DNA from: Amoebidium appalachense
Taxonomy: Eukaryota > Ichthyosporea
Length of the DNA stretch: 64,000 nucleotides
Reading direction: 5' to 3'
Assembly: GCA_963693365.1 (NCBI GenBank)
Contig: CAVNZM010000017.1
Span: 2,976,001-3,040,000 of the forward strand
Part shown: piece after piece, positions 1 to 9,269 of the stretch
Layout: each line of letters opens with the position of its first letter
How positions within the stretch are numbered: position 1 is the stretch's first letter
Position numbers and translations under genes: made by a program
Notes under the pieces: model-generated
Told to the model about the DNA's origin: nothing
The model's database searches: none
Seen by the model: the letters and a program-made list of their open reading frames with translations, nothing else

Positions 1-658
1 TGGTTTCCCTACAGCATCCACTGCAACACACCATCAGCAAGGAGGAACGGAGAAATGTCCTCGACCGGCAGTTTGTGGATGTCGTCAACATGGTGTGTAG
101 ACCCCACGTGATCGTGTGTATGTGTTGTGCTCTTGGGCATGTGGGTTGCCCTGACTGGCTTTATACTCTAATAAATGGGGTTTCTTTTAGTATTCCGAGC
201 CAGGTCAGATTCACAAGAGATTTAAGCACTGTGATTGGTGAGGTGCGCATCAATTGGCATTTTGGCGTGACTCGAAAGGACCCATAAATCGGTCCAAAAA
301 AACAAAGAGTCTGTGGTGTGTTGTGTGGTCGGCATTTCGTCTTGTTGCCATGGGTCCTACTGTTTGTGCTTCGGATGGAATGCCACATACACTGACACGA
401 CCCATACATTCAAACGTTGATGTGCACGTTGCAATGACCATTCATTCCCCTGTGCAGGTTGGTGTGCGGATCAATGAGATTGCGCCGTACAAGCACCGGC
501 AGTGCCTGCTGCAGTTTGTGGCCGGGTTTGGTCCCCGCAAGGCATTGGAGATGTTTGAGAAGCTATCCGACGGGGTGGAGGACGATGAAAACGATGAGAA
601 GAGTCCGTGCCCCTCTCTTACCTACCCTCTGTTTTCTTGTGTTGTCTCGTGCACCTAA
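1..658 (+). CDS. SPT6: SPT6-like transcription elongation factor, two exons of a truncated gene
   Basis: Exon 15-92 follows an acceptor at 4-14 and reads HPLQHTISKEERRNVLDRQF; intron 93-457 is GT-AG; the second exon starts at 458 and reads VGVRINEIAPYKHRQCLLQF then VAGFGPRKALEMFEKL. This matches the helix-hairpin-helix part of SPT6, where metazoan proteins have a closely similar LQ(F/Y)VCGLGPRKG stretch. SPT6 is a histone chaperone that travels with elongating RNA polymerase II. The reading then turns acidic (EDDENDEK), loses resemblance and stops at 656-658. The S1 and tandem SH2 domains expected downstream are absent from the rest of the window, and a new promoter begins about 500 bp later. 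It is therefore a broken gene, a partial duplicate, or a gene whose end was lost in assembly. The identification is firm; the gene's status is not. Confidence 0.7.
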
Positions 659-1376
659 AATCTCCCAAGACACATCATGGTTGCGTTGTATCCAAATGTC
701 GGGAGGACTTCATATGGTAAATCTTCATGATAGCGTTTTGATCCAACCATGATGCTATTTTTTATCCGCGGGGTATGCGCAACTCGCAGCGCAAGCTCTG
801 TTGAATCACATTCCTTTTGTAAACACAACCAATCACAACGCTGTACGTCAGATGCCATGATCATCACATCGCCGTCGTCATCCCAAATGTGACATTGAAC
901 CAATAAGAAATGCAAACCGGTAAACAGGGATCTATGCGCATGGTTGACTCTAGCGTAGCAAATATCGCACCTTTAAAAGGCTGGAAAAAAATCTAACTCA
1001 CGCAATATACTATTAAACTAAAGAGATATAGCTGCTAGCTGTGTATATCAAAATCCTTAGGTTAGGTAATGCATATTTCGACCGGCCGTCGCACACGCTG
1101 CGCATGTACTGGTCAATTTGTCAAATCCTGCCAAGTTTGACAGCCAATCGCATATCTGCACCAATCACTGTGCGTCTCTCCAACGACGCGAGTATATAAT
1201 CCCCTCGCTCATTCATCAAACTACACAATCTCGCGCAAATACTTCGATTCAAACACACACACAAGAGCAGGAGCGAGTGAAACACGCTTCACATTGACTT
1301 GTGCACACCAGACCAATACGTTTTTTTTATTTTTACATTTATATCAAATTATAGTTTTTTTTTTTGGGTAATCACC
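659..1376. other. Intergenic spacer between SPT6 fragment and protease gene
   Basis: No coding exon is recognisable here. The right half holds the promoter of the protease gene and a leader with short T-runs at 1321-1366. Confidence 0.6.
1142..1200 (+). promoter_or_regulatory. CCAAT/TATA promoter of the trypsin-like gene
   Basis: Two forward CCAAT boxes (AGCCAATCG near 1142 and ACCAATCAC near 1160) lie upstream of a strong TATA box, AGTATATAATC at 1191-1201. The ATG at 1377 is about 150 nt beyond the expected start site. The spacing is that of a classical RNA polymerase II core promoter, so the protease locus was probably transcribed. Confidence 0.65.
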
Positions 1377-2806
1377 ATGATGGTGCTGCCTCTCTCCGCC
1401 GTGCTTCTAGCCGCCTGTGCCGCCAGCGCGCAGGCTCGCCTCCACCACACCGAGCACAACTACGCCACACGTAGTCACGTGCAGCACCACCGCCCTTTAC
1501 ACAACGTGCACAGCAGAAACCACAATACACACCAAAACATACCACAACATAACACAGAAAGCACACCCAAGGACAATAATGCAGCAGGGAACGAAGATAT
1601 TCTCAGGGCACGGGTTTTCAACAGCGAGAAAGTGGAAAAGGGCCTCCCTTGGATGGCTCACCTCACTACCCCAGACACTGACCCTAACGGGTATTTTTGT
1701 GGCGGGACCCTTATTGCCCCGGAGTGGATTCTTACCGCTGCACACTGCGACATCAAGCCTGGTTTCATGGTCTACATTGGTGGTTGGGAAACTTGCGAAC
1801 AAAGACTCGGATGAGTTTGTTCGTAGAGGGGTTAAACGTGGCATCATGCACCCCAAATATAATCCCAAAACCACCGAAAACGACATTCAGCTCGTGCAAC
1901 TGAATAAACCTGTCGAAGGTGTACCATATGTACGCCTGCACTCTGGTTTCGCCCCGGGTCCCGAACAAAACCTACGGGCGGTGCATGCGGAGAAATACCG
2001 CACTTTCTATGAGGTCATTGGGTGGGGCATTCAAGAGGAGGACGAAAACGGCGCAGTGGATTACGAGGATGTGTTGCAGCGTTAAAGTTGCCAGACTACC
2101 CAACAGTCTATGTGTGGACCCGCGAGGTACGGAGGTTATTAACCCAGACAAGGCGTTTTGTGCCGGCGATCTTGAGCGTGATGCTTGCGGTGGTGATAGT
2201 GGTGGACCCCTCTTTAACGAAGGCATCAAGAAGACAATCAAGTCAAGGCTGTCCACTGAAAATGTTACTCTACCAGAGAGCCGCGAACTCAGTGAACGAA
2301 ACAGAACCCGTTTTCCAAAACTCAACCGGATATTCCTCTCTTCATCCGCCGAATGTTGGCACTACAACAAATATCAATGATGCCCGGCTGAGTTCTGAAA
2401 ACAACACTTCCACCTGCCATAACACACAGAAACACCCGCCCCCACCGATTCAGATTCCGGATCCGTAGATTCCCACAACAACAACACCGACAACTCTACT
2501 ACTAATAACGTCGGCGAATCAAACACGGTAGTTGTAGAGGGACCCTGCCAGATTGGGATTGTTAGTTACGGTCCGTCGTGCGGGGTAACAAACCCGAGCG
2601 AAAGGCCCAAAATCCGTGCTGGGGTATACACCCTCGTGCCCGCGTATCTAAAATGGGTTAAATCCACCGTGGAAAAATATGACCCCAAGGCCACCATTGC
2701 CACGTGTAAAGTTCAGAGTAAATACCGCGCACAACTGCTTTGCCGGAGAGGGGGGTCTTACAAGCGACCACAGTGTGAAAGGAGGGATCCACGGGTCAGA
2801 GAGTAG
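1377..2806 (+). pseudogene. Trypsin-like (S1) serine protease, frameshifted
   Basis: The chain starts at ATG 1377 with a signal peptide (MMVLPLSAVLLAACAASAQA), then a His/Asn-rich propeptide. The S1 domain shows CGGTLIAPEWILTAAHC (catalytic His), TENDIQLVQL (Asp) and RDACGGDSGGPLF (Ser). The Asp six residues before the Ser predicts trypsin-like Arg/Lys preference. The C-terminal part reads IGIVSYGPSCG and GVYTLVPAYLKWVKSTVEKY and ends at TAG 2804. These pieces lie in different frames: shifts near 1790 and 2083, and two more inside a Ser/Thr/Asn-rich insert at about 2330-2460. No GT-AG intron explains them. About 100 residues separate GDSGGP from the next S1 motif, far more than usual. It is either a decayed gene or an intact gene with sequencing indels. 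Confidence 0.75.
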
Positions 2807-3118
2807 AGGGGGAAAACGGTGGAGAGGGTGAGCCGACAAGGAGACCTGTGCATAAGAGGTTGCAGCATGGATCTAGGGCCCACCGTCCCACGTTGGGTTA
2901 TTAAAAGTTTAAACATTGACGTTAGAATAGGAGCATGTACGATGATGAATGATTTTCACTAGAATATAATGATTATAATGATAGTTTGAAGTGTGCATCA
3001 TGATATGTTCTTAAGTAGCCTCTGGGAGGTGAAATTGTAAAAATGTCAAAAAGGTTGTTCATGATCTAGTAAAGATATATGATGATAACAGCATATATAA
3101 GCCTAGCCTAGATGTGTT

Positions 3119-3204
3119 ACCCCCCCCCCCCCCCCCCCCCCCCTTCCCCTCCCCCCTCCACGCTCCTCTCTCTTCCCCCTCCCCCCCCCCCCCCCCCCCC
3201 CTCC

Positions 3205-3237
<33 letters not shown>

Positions 3238-3586
3238 CGCCCTTGCCTTCCCTTCAACGCACCACATGATGCCACCCCTGCCATCCTCCTGCATGACCCC
3301 TTCCCTTTCCTCCTCCCATATCCTCCCTCCCCCCCCCCCCCCTCCCTCCCCACATCCGCCTCCCCCCCCCCCCCCCCTCCCTCCCCTTCTCCTTCCCCCC
3401 CCCACCTCCCCCCCCCCCCCCCCACACCCACTACACGCGCACACACACACACACACCACCCTCATCCCCACCTCCACCCGCACACCCACCACCTAACAAC
3501 CCATCCGCATTTCCCCCTCCACTTCCGAATATGAATCCCCCCCCCTCCCCCCCCCCCCCCTGTCCCCTCCACCCATCACTTCAAAA

Positions 3587-3634
<48 letters not shown>

Positions 3635-3660
3635 CCCCCCCCTCCCCCATGCGCCCACCC
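3119..3660. repeat. Poly-C / pyrimidine-rich block
   Basis: Several uninterrupted C-runs of 20-40 nt (for example 3120-3142 and 3590-3630) are separated by short CT-rich stretches and one CA array. Apparent proline or glycine ORFs here are artefacts of composition. Confidence 0.9.
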
Positions 3661-3827
3661 ACGTGCACACGTTTTGAAAAACTCTTTCTAGATTTCCATA
3701 CACGCGCTTGATGCCAACCTCGGAGATTTCACGCATGATTAGCCTACTAAAGGTGGCACAAACATGCTCCGCAATTGCAAGGCACCAGCACCCAAGGGTT
3801 GTCATATGCATTGATTGGCGTTTGATT

Positions 3828-3881
<54 letters not shown>

Positions 3882-4371
3882 TGTATTACTTGAAGCCCAT
3901 CCGGCACTTACCACAACCGGCCACAACCAGGTCCCACAAACAGATACACCGAGCACGTACATGAGAGCCGGCCACACACTATGCTCGAATGTTTCGTTCT
4001 CTTTTGGTGAAGGGTGGGGGAAAAGAAATAGAGCCCCGGGGGGAGGGGAGGGAGGGGGGAGGGGGGGAGGGGAAGGGGGGGGGGGGGGGCTAGTAGTGTA
4101 GGTAGGGGTGGGGAAAAGTGTAGGGGATCGGGAGAGGAAGGGAGGGAAAGGAGCAGCAGGAGCGGAGGCACAAAGGCAATGCCGCAGGAAATGATGCCCC
4201 ATATTGGCATGTTTGAAACAAAAAATTGCAAGTGGAAGAGGGACAGATGCCGGGTTGGAAGGGCTTGCCAAAGGGAACTAAGCAGATCATGACAGGTTAT
4301 CGCAGATGGTAATGCTGGTGTTAGAGGCTACTTCTTACTAAAGCTATTACTCTTCTTAGTAGGAGATGGTT

Positions 4372-4393
4372 CAATAGTACTCTAGTACTATTG
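4372..4393. repeat. Perfect short inverted repeat
   Basis: Arms CAATAGTACT and AGTACTATTG of 10 bp are separated by 2 nt. A larger hairpin lies 46 bp downstream, so the two may belong to one small element. Confidence 0.75.
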
Positions 4394-4438
4394 TTGATGC
4401 AGATTTTATAAAAACTTCTCTTAAATTATTCCTTTCTT

Positions 4439-4477
4439 TACTTTTAGGTGATAAGTCTTTCTTATCACCTAAAAGTA
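4439..4477. repeat. 17-bp perfect inverted repeat (hairpin)
   Basis: The left arm TACTTTTAGGTGATAAG pairs fully with CTTATCACCTAAAAGTA across a 5-nt loop. It could be a transcription terminator-like or mobile-element hairpin; no coding context explains it. Confidence 0.8.
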
Positions 4478-4481
4478 CTCT

Positions 4482-4565
4482 AATTTTCCATGCTGGTGTT
4501 ATGTGTAGCAGACGCGTGTGTTTAATTTTCCATGCTGGTGTTATGTGTAGCAGACGCGTGTGTTT
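4482..4565. repeat. 2 x 42-bp exact tandem duplication
   Basis: The unit beginning AATTTTCCATGCTGGTG at 4482-4523 is repeated without change at 4524-4565, directly after the hairpin at 4439-4477. Confidence 0.9.
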
Positions 4566-4599
4566 GTGTGCATTTTTGTTGTTGTTGTCGGGTGGGGCG

Positions 4600-4765
4600 G
4601 GAGGGAGGGGGAGGTGATGCATGCGTTAGAGGGTTGGGAATATGCAGGAGACAACAAAGAGCAACAACAAAGCGTCACAAAAGTGGGAAACCCAAAATCA
4701 AGTAGTTAAGCGTGCAGGCAGAAGACACTTGAACAGAGCCCATCGGGGGGGGAGGGGTTATCATC
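4600..4765 (-). repeat. Dispersed repeat, copy matching 19010-19180
   Basis: The reverse complement starts GATGGGCTCTGTTCAAGTG and continues through TTCCCACTTTTGTGACG and TTGTTGTTGCTCTTTGTTG. The same order of words, with scattered mismatches, is found forward at 19010-19180. Both copies end in a pyrimidine-rich tail. Confidence 0.75.
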
Positions 4766-4820
4766 GAGACAGAAGACACTTGAACAGAGCCCATCGGGGG
4801 GGGAGGGGTTATCATCGAGA
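4719..4820. repeat. 2 x 51-bp exact tandem duplication
   Basis: The unit starting CAGAAGACACTTGAACAG at 4719 is repeated exactly at 4770-4820. Its length is a multiple of three, so an ORF passes through, but nothing suggests it is translated. Confidence 0.9.
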
Positions 4821-5239
4821 CATGTATAGTGTGTTTCATCTTATTTCTTTGGTCGTTTGGTCGTAAGTGACGCCACCAGGGCGATCCAAGTTCGTGAAAA
4901 TTGTTAATGTTAAAACAAAACACCAATGGTGTAAAGGAATTTGAGAAAACCGGTTTTCGATTATGGGATTTCGACTAGGGGTTCACTTACATCCGATAAA
5001 ATACAGATTGCACTAGCTAATTGAGTTTTTTTGCATAACAAAGCCGTGTCTGCCTTCTTTTTTTTGGTGTCTGCCTTCTTTTTTTTTGGTGTATGTGTGT
5101 GTGTGTGTGCGCGCGCCGTTTCAATATTCTGGCGAAGCAAACGAGAAAAGCATGCCAAAACACTTCTGCATACTCGCATATTTGAATCACGCAAGTTTCA
5201 CTAGAATCTAATTAGAGCTCATCCCACCGATCTGATTGG

Positions 5240-6863
5240 CTACCGCATCAGATCGCCGCTCGACATACCGCTACCGTTAGCGACCGTAAAATCGGTCCCG
5301 TTCTGTGACGTCGCCGCCACAGAGAAATTCATTGATTCGCTCTCAGGGACGGGGTCTTTCTGGCCGTCCTCGCATTTAGGAAGAGCCCAGAATCGATTTT
5401 TCAGATCGAGGAAAACGCTGTATCTGCGGCGGAAAAAGACGGTGGCGAAATTTTCCGACCGATCGATCGCCTTGACCTTGTGCTCGCGGATCGTCTGGTC
5501 GACGACATCCATCTCGTCTGGGATGGTCTGCTTGGCGGTTGCCTGTGTGTGTGTGTGTGTGTGTGCGCGGGGGGGGGGGGGGGGGGGGGGGTCAGTTAGA
5601 ATGATTGCCGTGTGTGTGTTCGTGTCGATAGTTATTAAACCTTATGTTAAACCGAGGAGTCCGGCCAAATCGACACGAACACAGTGTAGGCGTGACACAC
5701 ACGCATACACTATCAATCGACACGAACACAGTGTAGGCGTGACACACACGCATACACTATCAAGGAGCCGGAAATATATTGCACAAGGAGTCCGGCCATA
5801 GGAAATGTGAAAATACAATTTAATCAACGGGAGAGAGGCACCGGTGCGTGTGTGCCACTGATGTACAATCACACATGTAGGCCAGCAGGCAGACAGGCAT
5901 GTGGGGACAGTTGTGTGTGCGTGTGCGTGTGTGTGCGTGTATTTTTTCTTTTCCTTTTTCGATGGGAGGGGGGTGTAGCATACATTAAGTGCGAGAGATG
6001 TGTTCTCCAGTGCTTGCTCCATGCGCAGATACCACGACACAGGCACATTCTTGGCACGTGCATCCTTGGCGGGCAGTGACAGCTCATAGTAGAGGCTGCT
6101 GGCACGTTCGATAGTGACCTCGGTCTTCTTCTGCCCGTCCTTACCGTCTCGGCAACGCACGGCTCCAATCTCCTGTGAGTGTGCATGTGTGTATACGTGT
6201 ATACGTGTGTGTGTGTGTGTGTGTGTATGTAAATGTGTGTGTGTGTGGTTGCAGATGCAGATGCATTTGAGGCCCTGTGTGTATGTGTGTGTGTTTGGAA
6301 TAAGATAAAACAATGTTAGGCGATCTTCCACACCTCCACTCACAATGTTAGGCGATCTTCCACACCTCCTACTCACCCAGGCAGAACACACACCTGACCG
6401 ATTGCCTTATGGCTACCACTTCACCCCCAATGCACTTTTTCCCGATACACGCACAATTTTTCTTGCGTGTACCCCCCCCCCCCCCCCCCCCCTCCTCCCC
6501 TTCACGCATTATTTCCTGGTTTGGAATCTCGGTTTTAGGCTATCCCTATCACGTCCACAACACGCATTATTTCCTGGTTTGGAATCTCGGTTTTAGGCTA
6601 TCCCTATCACGTCCACAACACACGTACCTTATGCAGTTCGACAATGGGCAGAATCTCCTGAGCGAGCAACTGCTGCATCTGGGTTTCGGTTGCAGACATA
6701 TTTCTCACGATCGCAGTTTCGAATCGATTTGCGTTCAGTTGTTTGGCTTGGGTGGCCAAAAACGCGGTCATGGTTTCGTTGACCATGGGGTAGATGGGGT
6801 TGGCGCGAAGGGTCACCTGGTTACTGCTGCCAAAGAGAACGGTTGCGGGCTTATCGGCTGTGT

Positions 6864-6909
<46 letters not shown>

Positions 6910-6936
6910 GAGAGAGAGAGAGGGGGGGGGGGGGGG

Positions 6937-6985
<49 letters not shown>

Positions 6986-8025
6986 GTTAGCGACAAATCG
7001 CAAGGGACATTGTGGAAAAAAGCACATAAACACGTGTGCACATAAACACGTGTGCACATGCAAAGCATTCACAACCATACACATTTGTGCACACGTGTTT
7101 ATGTAAAGCATTCACAACCATACACATGTGCACACGTGTTTATGTAAAGCATTCACAACCACACACAATTCTACTTAAGCGTGTCTGCGTGTGTGCGTGT
7201 GCACGCGTGTGAGTGAACACGCCCACACACAACCTTGTGCGTCTGTGTGAACAGTAGCTGGGGCCGTGACCGAGTTATTTATCTCAAATCTCCTCTACTC
7301 GTGAACAGTAGCTGTGTGAACGATGTGCTCTGTGTGAACAGTAGCTGGGGCCGTGACCGAGTTATTTATCTCAAATCTCCTCTACTCGTGAACAGTAGCT
7401 GTGTGAACGATGTGCATGTGTCCGCATGGAGGAAAGGTAAAAATTGTGGATAAGGGAATGGAGGTGGAGGTGGAGGAGGAGGAGGAGGAGGAGGGGGGGG
7501 GGGGGGGGGGGGGGGGGGGAAGCAGAAACACGCACCAGACACAGGCACATCTCTCGTCCTGTCCAACCCGTACACCTCCTCCACCCCCTCCCCGGCCATC
7601 TGCAGAGGGTCGGACCCATCCTTGCGTGTCACGCGGCTAATCTTAGCAACGCACGTGTCGTTTCCGCTCACGTGCACCGCATAGACTTTTCCAGCGCGAT
7701 ATTCCGTCACGCCGACCAATCCGCACGTGTCTCTCTTCATTCTGTCGTTATACAGCACCTGAAGATCATCCATTTTGTATGTGTACACGGGCATGGATGT
7801 GTAGTTTGTGATGTAGCCGAGGACAGAGTCCACCCAGAGGGTGAGCAGAGTGACGTTTTTGCCGTTGTGGTCGAAGAATTTCAGGTTAGCCTGCATCAAG
7901 AAAAATGGGGGGGGGGGGGTTAGTGTGCGAAACAATTGGTTTGTTGATGAAAAAAGAAATGTTTGTTGTGTGGCAGATGCTGATGTGATGGGAGTGAGAA
8001 CATTCGGAAAGGGAGGGTGTAGGGG

Positions 8026-8065
<40 letters not shown>

Positions 8066-8085
8066 GATAATGCCGGCCCAACACA

Positions 8086-8121
<36 letters not shown>

Positions 8122-9232
8122 AATGAGGTTTACCTGGTGGAACATGTAGGGGTCATGCCTCCACGCCAGCAAATTGCGCACCACCTCGAACCCCTCAATC
8201 TCCAAAATATCCTCGAGCGTGAGTCTACGGGGATACTTGAAGGTGGTTGTGTTGCACTTCCACGGGAAAGTCACCTCTCCCGTGCGATTGAACCCCACGC
8301 ATTTTGGTCCGTAAATTGAAGAATGCTCCCACGAACTTTCCTCGGCGGTTGAGACATCAAAGTAAATTCGGGTCGCCTGGCGGGGGATAACAAGAACGGA
8401 TCGGTTCTTGTGGTCGCGGGCCGGGCTGGGGAAGGCGTGGTACGGGTTGGGGGGCGCGAGGTCTTTGCGGGAGTTGTCACCAACGGTGTTGTTGATGCCG
8501 GCGTCCCACATGGCCTGAAATTGCGAAATTATGGTTAGGTATTTAGGACACCGTACAGTATAGCACAAAAATATCAAATCTACTTCATAGTTAGGCCTGT
8601 TGTACCAGCTGCAGGCCTGAAATTGCGAAATTATGGTTAGGTATTTAGGACACCGTACAGTATAGCACAAAACTATCAAATCTACATCATCGTTAGGCCT
8701 GTTGTACCAGCTGCAGTATAGTTGTTTCGTGAGGAGGAGAAGCGGGGAATGGGGTTGCAGCCATTGTCTCGTACCCTCTTTGTGCACATCCACTCGGTAA
8801 TCCTCCCCTCCCTCCCACACACCCACACCCACCCACCCACATACACACCTGAATGGAGTCAGTCAAGTTCAACCCAGAGATACGGGGTGTGACCAGCGAA
8901 TGCTGAGAATACGTGGGCCAGTGGGCAAACATATCCGTCGGAACATTCTCGTAAAGAACATTTTCGGCAAACCACTCATTTTTCTGCAAATCCCACAGCG
9001 TGTCGTTGTACTGTGTATTCCCTTTAAGGTTGCAGTTGCTGTTGTAGCAGTACATGTCGAGGTGTGACCACGTGTGAGACAGCCAGAAGAAGTAGTCGCG
9101 GATTTCGTTGATACCGACGTTGACGGAGTCCTGAATGGGTTAAGGAATGGGGGGAGAAAGGGTTAGAATTTATTAAAAAAAAGAACGAATACAAATTCAT
9201 AACGGACATAACAATGTAGGTTTTGCAGAGCT

Positions 9233-9269
<37 letters not shown>

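Larger units (their letters stand above)
2807..5239. other. Low-complexity intergenic region
   Basis: The region is mostly C-runs (3119-3660), a CA array (about 3830-3880) and G-runs (4015-4090). The unique parts hold hairpins and tandem duplications listed separately. No convincing exon was found. A minus-strand stretch at 3660-3811 is free of simple repeats and open, but I recognise nothing in it. Confidence 0.6.
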
